NCBI GenBank assembly: GCA_021773215.1
Contig: JAJFKM010000070.1
Span: 27,019 to 91,018, forward strand
Direction: 5' to 3'
Length of the DNA: 64,000 bases
Source: Gammaproteobacteria bacterium
GTDB taxonomy: Bacteria > Pseudomonadota > Gammaproteobacteria > Eutrophobiales > Eutrophobiaceae
The stretch's first letter is position 1; every line of letters starts with the position of its first letter. Under the pieces are notes generated by a model, which worked only from the letters and a program-made list of their open reading frames with translations, did no database searches and had not been told where the DNA came from. Position numbers and translations under genes: made by a program. Below, one piece after another: positions 1 through 8,541 of the stretch.

Positions 1-1
1 A

Positions 2-1615
2 ATTAGCAAGTGTAAGCAATTACGCTCTCTGCTTGAATCAAACGAACTTGAATTTATTCTGGAAGCACATAACGGTATCTCTGCAAGTATTGTAGAAAGC
101 GCTGGCTTTAAAGGTATCTGGGGCAGTGGCCTTGCCATGTCGGCGCAATTTGGTGTGCGCGATAGTAACGAAGCAAGCTGGACGCAGGTGGTCGACATGC
201 TTGAATTCATGTCTGATGCGACAAGCATTCCTATCTTGTTAGATGGCGATACCGGATATGGAAACTTCAACAACATGCGTCGGCTTGTAGTAAAACTCGA
301 ACAACGTGATATCGCTGGGGTTTGTATAGAGGATAAACAATTTCCAAAAACAAACAGCTTTATAGATGGTAACAAACAACCTTTAGCTGATATTGATGAA
401 TTCTGTGGCAAGATTAAAGCGGGTAAAGATAGTCAGACCGATGATGACTTTAGTATCGTTGCCCGAGTTGAAGCGCTGATCGCCGGCTGGGGTTTGAATG
501 AAGCACTAAAACGGGCCGAGGCCTATCACCAGGCGGGTGCTGATGGCATATTAATTCACAGCAAACTCTCCAGACCCGATGAGATTTTAGCCTTCGCAAA
601 AGAATGGGCTGGTCGTTCCCCGCTGGTTATTGTGCCAACGAAATATTACAGCACACCAACAGATGCCTTCCGTAAAGCCGGAATTGACTTGGTTATTTGG
701 GCTAACCACCTGATTCGTTCATCTGTTCAAGAAATGGAAAAAACCAGTAAAGCGATTTTTGATTCAGAATCCTTAGCGGATGTTGAAGACAAAATTGCCA
801 GTGTTGACCATATTTTTCAGTTACAAGGCGCGGCTGAATTGAGTCAAGCGCAAGATAAGTATCTGGTGCAAAAATCAGATATCCATGCCGTCATCCTCGC
901 CGCCAGTAGAGGTAGTGAATTACGTGAATTAACACACGATAAACCCAAGGCAATGATCAGTATCGGCGGTAAAACCTTATTGGGTCGATTAATGGAAGGC
1001 CTGAAGAGAGCGGGCATCAATAAATCTACAGTTATTGCTGGATATAAAGCAGAAGCAATCGATCTACTCGGCATTGAGAAATGCATCAATGAAGATTATG
1101 AAAAAGGTGATGAACTACAAACACTGATTTGCGCAGAAGCAAATTTTAATAACGACATGTTGATTCTTTATAGCGATCTCTTATTTCGAGAATATATTCT
1201 CAGAGACTTGATAGAAACAGAGGGTGAAATCGTCATTGTAGTTGATTCTGCTTTAGACAATCCTAATATCACTGGCGCTCCTGACTATGCTTACTGTAGT
1301 AAAAATGATGACCGTTCTCCGTTTATGCAAGATGTCACGCTAACGCAGTTGTCTTCATCAGCAGATGCCTCAGAGAAAAAACCATCTGGCTACTGGATTG
1401 GTATGATGCGCGTCAGAAAACAAGGTCGAGAATGGATCGAAACGGCACTTGCTGAATTAAAGGCTGAAGCAGATTTCAATGAATTAAAACTACCCGACTT
1501 ATTAAATCGTTTAATAGAACAAGGTAAACCCGTGAACGTACATTACATTGATGGCCATTGGCTTGATGTTAATTCGTTAGACGACATAGACCGCGCTAGC
1601 GATTTTACAAAATAA
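2..1615 (+). CDS. pepM-pntC: PEP mutase fused to a PntC-like nucleotidyltransferase (5' end cut by window edge)
   Basis: The reading frame is open from base 2, so the gene starts just outside the window; only a few N-terminal residues seem missing because the family's LEAHNG segment is already present. The first ~290 residues are phosphoenolpyruvate mutase, which makes the C-P bond by converting PEP to phosphonopyruvate: DGDTGYGN and the diagnostic [11 protein letters not shown] segment are visible. The last ~240 residues are a sugar-1-phosphate/choline-phosphate type nucleotidyltransferase ([27 protein letters not shown] near the end). Known fusions of this kind activate 2-aminoethylphosphonate with CTP; that activity is inferred here. 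The usual G in the LAAG-RGS loop is S. Two downstream genes complete AEP synthesis, 11 bp away and onward, so this is probably one operon. Confidence 0.93.
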   Translation: MSKCKQLRSLLESNELEFILEAHNGISASIVESAGFKGIWGSGLAMSAQFGVRDSNEASWTQVVDMLEFMSDATSIPILLDGDTGYGNFNNMRRLVVKLEQRDIAGVCIEDKQFPKTNSFIDGNKQPLADIDEFCGKIKAGKDSQTDDDFSIVARVEALIAGWGLNEALKRAEAYHQAGADGILIHSKLSRPDEILAFAKEWAGRSPLVIVPTKYYSTPTDAFRKAGIDLVIWANHLIRSSVQEMEKTSKAIFDSESLADVEDKIASVDHIFQLQGAAELSQAQDKYLVQKSDIHAVILAASRGSELRELTHDKPKAMISIGGKTLLGRLMEGLKRAGINKSTVIAGYKAEAIDLLGIEKCINEDYEKGDELQTLICAEANFNNDMLILYSDLLFREYILRDLIETEGEIVIVVDSALDNPNITGAPDYAYCSKNDDRSPFMQDVTLTQLSSSADASEKKPSGYWIGMMRVRKQGREWIETALAELKAEADFNELKLPDLLNRLIEQGKPVNVHYIDGHWLDVNSLDDIDRASDFTK

Positions 1616-1626
1616 AGAGAAAGAAA

Positions 1627-2784
1627 TTGATCGAAGCAAAAGAATTTGTCGAAGCCGCACGCGAGCTCGGGTTCAGTCGTTATACGGGTGTTCCCTGCTC
1701 ATTCCTGACACCCTTTATTAACTACGTTATTAACGATGACACATTGGAATACGTTTCCTCTGCTAATGAAGGTGATGCACTAGCAACCGCGGCGGGTGCT
1801 GCAATCGGCGGACAACGTTCGGTTGTAATGATGCAAAATTCTGGACTTGGTAATGCAGTCAGTCCGATCACCTCCCTTTCTTATGTATTTCGTATACCAA
1901 ATTTAATCATTAGCACACATCGTGGTCAGCCCGGTGTTAAAGACGAACCACAACATGAATTGATGGGGAAAATCACAAAGGAATTGTTCGATACAATGTG
2001 CGTGCCTTGGGAAATATTTCCAAGTATGTCAGAAGATATCGCACCAGCTCTACAGCGTGCCAATGAGTATATGCAAAAAGAACATCGGCCTTATGCCTTC
2101 ATCATGGAAAAAGGTACGGTTGCACCACAAGCCTTGCATAAAAACCCGGTGCAGGATATTTCACAACGCAAGACACTTGTTCGTTCATCACACAATCCTG
2201 ATGCACAAACTATTAACCGTAACAACGTATTACAACGAATCATTGAACATACACCTGAAGAAAACACAGTTTTAATTGCTACGACAGGATTCACCGGCCG
2301 TGAGTTGTTTGCCGTCGATGATCGCTCCAACCATCTCTATATGGTGGGCTCTATGGGTTGCGCCTCTTCCTTAGGTTTAGGTATTGCCTTGGCTAGAGCA
2401 GATTTGAAAGTAGTCATTATCGATGGTGATGGCGCAGGCCTAATGCGCATGGGTAATTTTGCAACCATAGGCAGCTATGCCGGAAATAACCTGATACATA
2501 TACTATTGAATAATGAAGTCCATGATTCAACCGGGGCGCAAGCTACCGTCGGTGGCAATATCGATTTTACCAAGGTAGCAGAAGCAAGCGGTTATAGTGT
2601 TTGTTTGTCAGGTAATGAAATTGAATTGATAGATGAGCTATTTGGTTTAGAACCACAAGAAGGCCCTGTCTTCGCTCATTTAAAAATCGCATCAGGTACG
2701 ATAGAAAACCTACCAAGACCTGATGTCACCCCGAATGAAGTTTTGACTAGACTGATGAAACACATTAATACTAGCTTTTCATAG
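1627..2784 (+). CDS. ppd: Phosphonopyruvate decarboxylase
   Basis: A 385-residue thiamine-diphosphate enzyme that decarboxylates phosphonopyruvate to phosphonoacetaldehyde, the step that makes the reversible PEP mutase reaction productive. The N-terminal half carries the pyrimidine-binding domain (SANEGDALATAAG with its catalytic Glu). The C-terminal half has the ThDP/Mg motif, DGDGAGLMRMG followed by LLNNEVHDSTG. The start is TTG, 11 bp after the preceding stop, with an AAAGAGAAAGAA purine stretch as ribosome site. It lies between PEP mutase and the class V transaminase, exactly as in AEP clusters. Related sulfopyruvate decarboxylases are excluded mainly by this context. Confidence 0.93.
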   Translation: MIEAKEFVEAARELGFSRYTGVPCSFLTPFINYVINDDTLEYVSSANEGDALATAAGAAIGGQRSVVMMQNSGLGNAVSPITSLSYVFRIPNLIISTHRGQPGVKDEPQHELMGKITKELFDTMCVPWEIFPSMSEDIAPALQRANEYMQKEHRPYAFIMEKGTVAPQALHKNPVQDISQRKTLVRSSHNPDAQTINRNNVLQRIIEHTPEENTVLIATTGFTGRELFAVDDRSNHLYMVGSMGCASSLGLGIALARADLKVVIIDGDGAGLMRMGNFATIGSYAGNNLIHILLNNEVHDSTGAQATVGGNIDFTKVAEASGYSVCLSGNEIELIDELFGLEPQEGPVFAHLKIASGTIENLPRPDVTPNEVLTRLMKHINTSFS

Positions 2785-2827
2785 AGAGCGTATTAAGAAA
2801 ATATAAAAGCCATATAACCTAAAACAA

Positions 2828-2960
2828 GCCACAGAGGGCACAGAGGACACAGAGAAAGGCAAAAGACAAAACAGATTGATTATTCTAACTAAATGCATTT
2901 TATTTGTTTTTAGTTGATCATGTTTTTTCACTCTCTGTGAGCTCTGTGTCCTCTGTGGCT
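2828..2960. repeat. Inverted repeat of the CCACAGAGG..CACAGAG type
   Basis: The left arm at 2828-2854 is built from CACAGAGG/ACACAGAG units; the right arm at 2933-2960 is its inverted counterpart (CTCTGTGTCCTCTGTGGC). About 78 bp of AT-rich sequence separates the arms. A second, more degraded copy sits at 48231-48354, so this is a dispersed family. It splits ppd from the transaminase gene and could fold in the transcript. Confidence 0.75.
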
Positions 2961-2978
2961 AATAATAACGATTGAACC

Positions 2979-4064
2979 ATGACTATATTACTAAACCCAG
3001 GCCCCGTTGTTCTAAGTGATCGTGTCCGTCAGGCCATGTTAAAACCTGATCTCTGTCATCGTGAACAAGAATTTATTGACCTGCAAAATAAGATCAAGGT
3101 TGATCTACTAAACATCTATCAACTTTCTGCAGACCAATGGGCAAGTATAGTTTTTACCGGTTCTGGCACATCAGCAATGGAAGCCATGATGACCAGCCTT
3201 GTGCCTGCGCATGGTAAGGTCTTAATTATAGAAAATGGTGTCTATGGTGAGCGCTTAAGCTATATAGCAAAAACGCATGATATCGATCATGTCGTACTAC
3301 ATCATGAATGGGGCGAAGAGATTGACCTCACCAAGCTAAAAGGTGAATTACAGTATCACGAAGAATTATCCCACGTTGCCGTTGTCCATCACGAAACAAC
3401 CACTGGTCGTTTAAATAATATCGATGCCGTTGCAGAACTCTGTAATAAACATGGCAACATTCCATTATTGCTCGATGCCGTCAGTAGTTTTGGTGCAGAA
3501 GAAATAAAGTTCGACGATTGGAATATCGCCGCTTGCGCCGCGACAGCCAATAAATGTTTACACGGTGTCCCCGGCACATCATTTGTAATCACTAATAGAG
3601 AAGCCATGACACAAATGTCGGCAACCCCTGCCCGCACACTCTATCTCGATCTTGTGACCTATTTAAAATTACAAGACAGCAACGGCACACCTTTTACCCA
3701 ATCAATACAAACCTTCTATGCATTGGCCGAGGCGTTAGATGAATTAAACGATGCCGGTGGCTGGCAAGATCGCCAAAAACAATACTGGCGACGAATGGAC
3801 ATCGTTCGTAGTGGTTTACAAAAATTAAACATCAAAGCATCCCTTGAACGAGACGAAACCTCCTGTGTACTAAACTCATTCCCGCTACCTGATGGAATTA
3901 GTTACGAAGAACTACACGACAAGCTAAAAGCCGCCGGCTTTGTGATCTACGCAGGCCAAGGTGGCTTTGCCAAATCACTGTTTCGCATATCCTGCATGGG
4001 TGATATTAGTGATAGTGATATGGATCGGTTTATTGATGAAATGGGGACTATCGTCAATTCCTGA
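2979..4064 (+). CDS. aepT: 2-aminoethylphosphonate--pyruvate transaminase (class V)
   Basis: A 361-residue PLP enzyme of aminotransferase class V, close to the PhnW family. It interconverts phosphonoacetaldehyde and 2-aminoethylphosphonate; here the context indicates the biosynthetic direction. Visible features are the N-terminal LNPGPVVLS, the FTGSGTSAMEA phosphate-binding loop, Asp166 in LLLDAVSSFG (pyridine-ring partner) and the Schiff-base lysine Lys192 in ATANKCLHG. It follows PEP mutase and the decarboxylase on the same strand after a 194-bp gap filled by an inverted repeat. There is no phosphonatase gene (phnX) beside it, which argues against a degradative role. The amino donor cannot be read from sequence. 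Confidence 0.9.
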   Translation: MTILLNPGPVVLSDRVRQAMLKPDLCHREQEFIDLQNKIKVDLLNIYQLSADQWASIVFTGSGTSAMEAMMTSLVPAHGKVLIIENGVYGERLSYIAKTHDIDHVVLHHEWGEEIDLTKLKGELQYHEELSHVAVVHHETTTGRLNNIDAVAELCNKHGNIPLLLDAVSSFGAEEIKFDDWNIAACAATANKCLHGVPGTSFVITNREAMTQMSATPARTLYLDLVTYLKLQDSNGTPFTQSIQTFYALAEALDELNDAGGWQDRQKQYWRRMDIVRSGLQKLNIKASLERDETSCVLNSFPLPDGISYEELHDKLKAAGFVIYAGQGGFAKSLFRISCMGDISDSDMDRFIDEMGTIVNS

Positions 4065-4079
4065 GTTTTTACTGTTGTC

Positions 4080-4099
4080 GTTCCCGCTAAGGCGGGAAC
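4080..4099. repeat. Perfect hairpin, GTTCCCGC/GCGGGAAC
   Basis: Eight-base perfect arms around a TAAG loop, 15 bp after the transaminase stop. It matches the short CGTTCCCGC-GCGGGAA palindromes found scattered in many proteobacteria. No T-run follows, so it is at best a weak terminator for the phosphonate genes. Confidence 0.6.
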
Positions 4100-4462
4100 C
4101 CAGTTTCATCTAATATCTTTGTCTCCTTTTATCATTGCTTTCGCCTTTGAACGGCGAGTGACTTCTTTTTTGCTTGCCCAAAAAATGAAGTAACCAAGAA
4201 AAAAGGGCACCCCAATGTCTTGTCCTACGGATACACTCAGCATTCTTCTATTTTAATGGCACGCGCATACGGACTCCTGTCCTAATACGCTCTCGCAACG
4301 TCCCTGTTGCTCAACCATTAAAATAAAAGAATACTTCGGCAAAACAAAAGGGGAATCAACCTCAAATCTCGCTGTTCCTAAATCAGTATGCTAATCTTTA
4401 AGACATCACCTCTATAAAGGAAATGGAGAAAAGGACTTGAAAAATAAAAATCTATCTTTCCA
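4100..4462. other. Gene-free stretch with repeat-type sequence
   Basis: No credible gene was found. The stretch contains a motif around 4157-4213 (GTGACTTC, TTGCTTGCCCAA, AAGAAAAAAGGGCACCCC) like a common noncoding repeat of gammaproteobacterial genomes. It also has an 18-bp inverted repeat (17 of 18 matching) with arms at 4242-4259 and 4315-4332. Short reading frames here are broken and lack ribosome sites. Confidence 0.5.
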
Positions 4463-4530
4463 CCTTAACAGTACTATATGGAATCCGTATAGCATGTTAA
4501 ACACGGAGTCCACATAACACACTGTTATGC
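4463..4530 (+). repeat. attC-like imperfect palindrome 1
   Basis: It begins CCTTAAC (close to the RYYYAAC inverse core) and ends GTTATGC (close to GTTRRRY). AACAGT (4467-4472) pairs with ACTGTT (4521-4526), and GGAATCCGT (4480-4488) pairs 8 of 9 with 4503-4511. The unequal spacers between stems fit the extrahelical bases of attC. The following gene's ATG lies inside the right core. This is an inference from structure; no integrase is in the window. Confidence 0.5.
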
Positions 4531-4928
4531 AACAAATTAGAAACTTGCAATATCTGTATGGACTACTCATTGCACCACTAGCACCAGGAATTGTTTGGCC
4601 CATATCCGCAAACATCCTATCTGGTGAGACACCATATTCTTTACATGAATACTTTTTCCTTTTTATGTTCAGTATTCCATTAAGTTACGTTGGTGCACTG
4701 CTACTTGGTGTTCCTTCATTTCTATTACTTCTCAAATTACGCAAATTAAATGCTCTAACTATCTTTCTCGCTGGCGCAATTACCGGCGGGGTTTTCTTTT
4801 CTGCTATCTTAGGATTTGAGGTGAAAATTTTCGTTTGGGGAATTTTTCTTGGTGTTATTACTGCGTTAGTTTTCGCTGCGCTTATCGGCATCTTTCCCTT
4901 AGCAAGGCATACTAAAAATGTTGCATAA
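4527..4928 (+). CDS. Small multi-pass membrane protein, unknown function
   Basis: A 133-residue very hydrophobic protein with about four predicted membrane segments, roughly residues 8-28, 40-65, 72-95 and 100-125. No catalytic motif is seen and I do not recognise the family. The ATG lies inside a perfect palindrome (CATAACA/TGTTATG, 4513-4529) that is also the right end of an attC-like site. A GGAG sits about 20 bp upstream, too far to be convincing. The stop codon overlaps the left end of the next attC-like site. The tight attC-gene-attC packing is typical of an integron gene cassette. Codon pattern and hydrophobicity make it a likely real gene. Confidence 0.6.
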   Translation: MQQIRNLQYLYGLLIAPLAPGIVWPISANILSGETPYSLHEYFFLFMFSIPLSYVGALLLGVPSFLLLLKLRKLNALTIFLAGAITGGVFFSAILGFEVKIFVWGIFLGVITALVFAALIGIFPLARHTKNVA

Positions 4929-4997
4929 CAAAAATCACTCAACACGGTCTGCTCTATTGCTGCTCGGTTTCGCAGCCCGTGATTTCAAAAGTTAAAT
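4923..4997 (+). repeat. attC-like imperfect palindrome 2
   Basis: GCATAAC (4923-4929, one mismatch to RYYYAAC) overlaps the stop of the preceding gene; GTTAAAT (4991-4997) matches GTTRRRY fully. AAATCAC pairs with GTGATTT (4979-4985), and CGGTCTGC (4945-4952) pairs 7 of 8 with GCAGCCCG (4972-4979). Length (75 bp) and position directly after a stop codon fit attC. Confidence 0.55.
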
Positions 4998-5018
4998 GAC
5001 TTAACTAAGGGTCAGAAC

Positions 5019-5396
5019 ATGAATAGAACAATTTCAATACTTCTATTTATTGTTGGCGCAATAAATTTTTTACCTGTCATTGGTGTTCTTTCTGCTGCAA
5101 AACTATCTTCAGCGTATTCAGTAGACTTGGTGGGTAACGATATTATTATTTTAATGCGTCATCGCGCCTTACTGTTTGGCATCATTGGTGGCTTTGTACT
5201 CTTTTCTGTTTTTAGACCCGCTTATCAGTCAGTGGCTATGATTATGGCGGCTATTTCAATGGTGGGGTTTCTGTATTTTGTTTGGGCCGCGGGTGATTAC
5301 AACGATTCAATATCTAGAATCGCTATGATAGATTTAGCTGGTATCGGGTGTTTATTATTAGCGTCGATATTAAAGTATGTCAGTACAAAAAATTAA
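5019..5396 (+). CDS. Small four-helix membrane protein, conserved family of unknown function
   Basis: A 125-residue protein with four hydrophobic segments (about 5-27, 45-66, 72-92 and 100-120). As far as I recall, relatives in databases often carry the label phosphopantetheine adenylyltransferase, but no nucleotidyltransferase motif such as HxGH is present, so I treat that label as wrong. The segment LMRHRALLFGIIGG is the most distinctive part. Ribosome site AAGG lies in CTAAGGGTCAGAAC just before the ATG. The gene is bracketed by attC-like sites 2 and 3, so it is probably a mobile cassette gene. Its role is unknown. Confidence 0.7.
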   Translation: MNRTISILLFIVGAINFLPVIGVLSAAKLSSAYSVDLVGNDIIILMRHRALLFGIIGGFVLFSVFRPAYQSVAMIMAAISMVGFLYFVWAAGDYNDSISRIAMIDLAGIGCLLLASILKYVSTKN

Positions 5397-5447
5397 CAAG
5401 GAGAACAAGCAAGGACGTGCTACTGCACGCCACTTAACTTAGTATTC
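5391..5447 (+). repeat. attC-like palindrome 3 (right core unclear)
   Basis: AATTAAC overlaps the stop codon of the preceding gene. The centre is a hairpin, GGACGTGC-TACT-GCACGCC, with one extrahelical A, continued by AAG/CTT. The expected GTTRRRY at the right end is not recognisable (AGTATTC), so the site may be decayed. Confidence 0.4.
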
Positions 5448-5475
5448 ATCAAGAGCAAAAAACGAGGGTAATAAT

Positions 5476-5829
5476 ATGGCTTTAATTACAAATATATTTG
5501 TTGGGCTTGTGGCATTTCTACATATTTACTTTCTTGTTCTAGAAATGTTTCTCTGGGACAAACCTTTTGGTCTTAAGACGTTTGGCAATACTCAAGAAAA
5601 GGCCAATGTCACTAAAGTACTGGCAATGAATCAAGGGCTCTATAATGGCTTTCTCGCAGCCGGTTTAATATGGGGTCTAATACTTGGCGCAGCAGGTACC
5701 AACATAATCATTTTTTTTCTTAGCTGTGTGATTTTAGCCGGTCTCTTTGGCGCAGCGACAGCAAGTCGTAAGATTCTATTTATTCAGGCGGCACCCGCTA
5801 TAGCAGCACTTGTTTTAGTGTTGCTCTGA
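5476..5829 (+). CDS. DUF1304 family membrane protein
   Basis: A 117-residue protein with four transmembrane stretches that fits DUF1304: N-terminal VGLVAFLHIYFLVLEMFLW, then FGLKTFGN, LAMNQGLYNGFLAAGL and a glycine-rich last helix. The biochemical role of the family is unknown. It starts at ATG after GAGGGTAATAAT, 79 bp from the previous gene and on the same strand. No attC-like site follows it, so it is either the last cassette of the small array or an unrelated neighbour. The next gene is convergent. Confidence 0.85.
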   Translation: MALITNIFVGLVAFLHIYFLVLEMFLWDKPFGLKTFGNTQEKANVTKVLAMNQGLYNGFLAAGLIWGLILGAAGTNIIIFFLSCVILAGLFGAATASRKILFIQAAPAIAALVLVLL

Positions 5830-5936
5830 TTATTTACCTCACACTCAGTCACATTGGATATAAGTCTTATGTCGATATTATTGGATCGGACATTTTAAAG
5901 AGTCATGTTATCGAAAAACGGCAAGACAAAATAAGC

Positions 5937-6362
5937 TTAGCTAGTCACTTCCTCAACTCTCTTATTAATTTGTTCTTGTAACAAATCAAACACTTTTTCA
6001 GACAACTTTTGCGGATTAAAGGGTTTCACAACATAGTGTTTAATCCCTATCTTAAGTGCTTCAGTGACACTGTCCTTTTGATCGTTGCCGGTGAGTAGGA
6101 TGAAAGGTATATTTTTGTATTTTTTATCAGTTTGTATTTGTTCGAATAATTCAGGACCAGACATAATGGGCATCACCCAGTCACAAATCACCAAATTAAT
6201 CTTTTTACTTTTCATCAATTTTAGTGCTTGTTGACCATCACCTGCTTCAATCAAACTCCTGAAGCCTTGCGCTCGTAGTGAAGCTTTAATGGTATGTCGC
6301 ATTGAGATTGCATCTTCAACGATCAGAATATTATTTTTTGCTATTTCTGGTGTGATTTCCAT
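5937..6362 (-). CDS. Stand-alone CheY-like response regulator
   Basis: A 141-residue single receiver domain. The acidic pair E16/D17, the phospho-acceptor Asp61 (VICDWVMP), Thr91 (LLTGND) and Lys113 (VVKPFN) are all present, so it should be phosphorylatable. There is no output domain; it must act by binding a partner, as CheY or SpdR-type adaptors do. It lies 56 bp downstream of dxs on the same strand and may be co-transcribed. No histidine kinase or chemotaxis gene is in the window, so its partner is unknown. Confidence 0.9.
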   Translation of the reverse strand: MEITPEIAKNNILIVEDAISMRHTIKASLRAQGFRSLIEAGDGQQALKLMKSKKINLVICDWVMPIMSGPELFEQIQTDKKYKNIPFILLTGNDQKDSVTEALKIGIKHYVVKPFNPQKLSEKVFDLLQEQINKRVEEVTS

Positions 6363-6418
6363 CCGACTATAGTCCTTTATTCAAAACTTGAATAAATATC
6401 GGCTGAATTCAAAATTAC

Positions 6419-8314
6419 TTAAGCGCTACTTGCTACTTGTTCTCTCTCAGATTCATCCATCTGCTCAGTAATAAAATCAAGGATCCCATCATAGTCTAGC
6501 TTGGCGTCTCTCAACATGTCATCTCTGGAACCGTGCTGCAGTAGCCTGTCTGGTAAACCATAATTAGCAGTCTTTTGTTTAATACCGTGTGCTGCAATCA
6601 CTTCATTTACTGCTCCACCTGCTCCACCTGATATGGCATTCTCTTCAACAGTAATAATCAGATCATGATCTCCGCACATCTCGATAATAAGCATTTCATC
6701 AATAGGTTTAACAAATCGCATATTAACGATGGTTGCATCGAGTTCTTCTGCAATACGTTCGCAAGGTTCAACCATGGTGCCAAATGCCAAGATAGCCAAA
6801 CCTTTGCCCTTACGTCTGAGCTCAGCTTTACCAATGGGTAATGCGGTCATTTCCTTCTCGATATCAACACCAGGACCAGTACCGCGCGGATAACGAACCG
6901 CAGCCGGTTGATCAAGTTTAAAACCGGTATATAACATCTGTCGACATTCGTTTTCATCTGCTGGTGCCATAATGACCATCCCCGGCAAACAACGCATAAA
7001 ACTCAGGTCATAAGAACCATTATGTGTCGGTCCATCGGCGCCTACGCAACCGGCTCTGTCAATCGCAAACAGTACCGGTAATTCCTGAACCACAACATCA
7101 TGTATCAATTGATCATAGGCGCGTTGTAAGAACGTAGAATAGATCGCAACAACCGGCTTTAAACCATCGCACGCCATACCAGCTGCAACAGTGACACTAT
7201 GTTGTTCTGCTATTGCCACATCAAAATATTTATCCGGGTGCTCTTTTTCAAATTGTACCAAGCCTGAACCTTCACGCATCGCTGGTGTAATTGCCGCGAA
7301 ACGATGATCTTGCTTGGCCATGTCACAAGCCCAATCACCAAATACTTTACTATAGGTCGGGCTCGATGCCGGTTTGCCCGAAGGAATAATCCCTTTATGC
7401 GGATCAAATGGTGTTACGCCATGATATTTAACCGGGTCGTCTTCCGCCGGCGCATAGCCTTTACCTTTTTTGGTGATTATGTGTAAAAACTGAGGGCCTT
7501 TAAGTTCTTGAATATTCTTTAATGTAGCAATTAAAGCATGCAAATCATGGCCATCTACTGGTCCGATATAGTTGAACCCAAATTCTTCGAACAGCGTACC
7601 AGGACTAATCATGCCTTTAACATGTTCTTCAGCGCGCTTCGCTATCTCAAGTGCACTCGGTATATTTGATAACACTTTCTTACTACTACTACGGACGCTG
7701 GTATAAAGCTTTCCAGATAATAATTGTGCAAAACGATTTGATAATGCGCCTACATTCGGTGAAATGGCCATATTGTTATCGTTCAAGATAACCAATAGGT
7801 CGCTATGTAAAGCACCGGCATGATTTAAAGCCTCAAAAGCCATTCCGGCAGTGATACTCCCATCGCCAATAATCGCGACAGATTTTCGGTCTGAACCTGT
7901 TCGCGCTGCTGCAATAGACATCCCCAGTGCGGCGCTGATAGATGTACTGGAATGACCAACGCCAAAGGCATCATATTCACTTTCGCCACGTTTAGGGAAC
8001 GGCGTTAAACCTTCCCACTGACGAATGCTATGTAATTGATCTTTTCTGCCTGTCAGTATTTTATGGATGTAAGCTTGGTGACCCACATCCCAAACCAGAC
8101 GATCATCTGGTGTGTTATAGAGATAATGTAAGGCAACAGTGAGTTCAGTCACCCCCAAACTCGCTGCAAAGTGGCCACCACTCTTGCTTACAGAGTGTAG
8201 CAAAAATAATCTAAGTTCTTCGACAAGCTGTTCTAATTGCGATTCAGGCAGCTTTCTTAGGTCTGAAGGACAATCAATCTGGTCTAAAAGTGGTGTGTTA
8301 ATGTCGTTATTCAT
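6419..8314 (-). CDS. dxs: 1-deoxy-D-xylulose-5-phosphate synthase
   Basis: A 631-residue transketolase-like ThDP enzyme that condenses pyruvate and glyceraldehyde-3-phosphate, the entry step of the MEP isoprenoid pathway. Visible are the [12 protein letters not shown] and [10 protein letters not shown] segments, the ThDP motif [15 protein letters not shown] with NDNNMAIS, the pyrimidine domain with [14 protein letters not shown], and the C-terminal transketolase domain. Length is normal for the family. It is divergent from hpnH across a 227-bp gap. Dxs is often found beside hopanoid genes because squalene synthesis draws heavily on this pathway; here it probably feeds both hopanoids and the general isoprenoid pool. 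Confidence 0.98.
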   Translation of the reverse strand: MNNDINTPLLDQIDCPSDLRKLPESQLEQLVEELRLFLLHSVSKSGGHFAASLGVTELTVALHYLYNTPDDRLVWDVGHQAYIHKILTGRKDQLHSIRQWEGLTPFPKRGESEYDAFGVGHSSTSISAALGMSIAAARTGSDRKSVAIIGDGSITAGMAFEALNHAGALHSDLLVILNDNNMAISPNVGALSNRFAQLLSGKLYTSVRSSSKKVLSNIPSALEIAKRAEEHVKGMISPGTLFEEFGFNYIGPVDGHDLHALIATLKNIQELKGPQFLHIITKKGKGYAPAEDDPVKYHGVTPFDPHKGIIPSGKPASSPTYSKVFGDWACDMAKQDHRFAAITPAMREGSGLVQFEKEHPDKYFDVAIAEQHSVTVAAGMACDGLKPVVAIYSTFLQRAYDQLIHDVVVQELPVLFAIDRAGCVGADGPTHNGSYDLSFMRCLPGMVIMAPADENECRQMLYTGFKLDQPAAVRYPRGTGPGVDIEKEMTALPIGKAELRRKGKGLAILAFGTMVEPCERIAEELDATIVNMRFVKPIDEMLIIEMCGDHDLIITVEENAISGGAGGAVNEVIAAHGIKQKTANYGLPDRLLQHGSRDDMLRDAKLDYDGILDFITEQMDESEREQVASSA

Positions 8315-8541
8315 TACTTATTAGCTTTAAAATGATTCCATTATGAATAGTGACAAAGAGGCATGCAAGAAGATCAATGATTTAGGGCTATAAAGTAATA
8401 CCTGCGGTAATGTTAAAAATTAAGTAAAACACAGGCTGTACATTCACTCACACATCACTTATCTTGACGTGTTTTAGTGTTGTAGTACAAAAAAATAACA
8501 TCGAAAATCGCTATTTAACTAAATAATCTGGAGTCGTTTAA

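Noticed and set aside
2979-4064. The AEP transaminase standing in for missing SerC
   Set aside because: Both are class V enzymes, but the gene is in an AEP cluster and closest by motif to PhnW/AepT; replacement would be speculation.
5019-5396. Phosphopantetheine adenylyltransferase label for this family
   Set aside because: The protein is a four-helix membrane protein with no nucleotidyltransferase motif.
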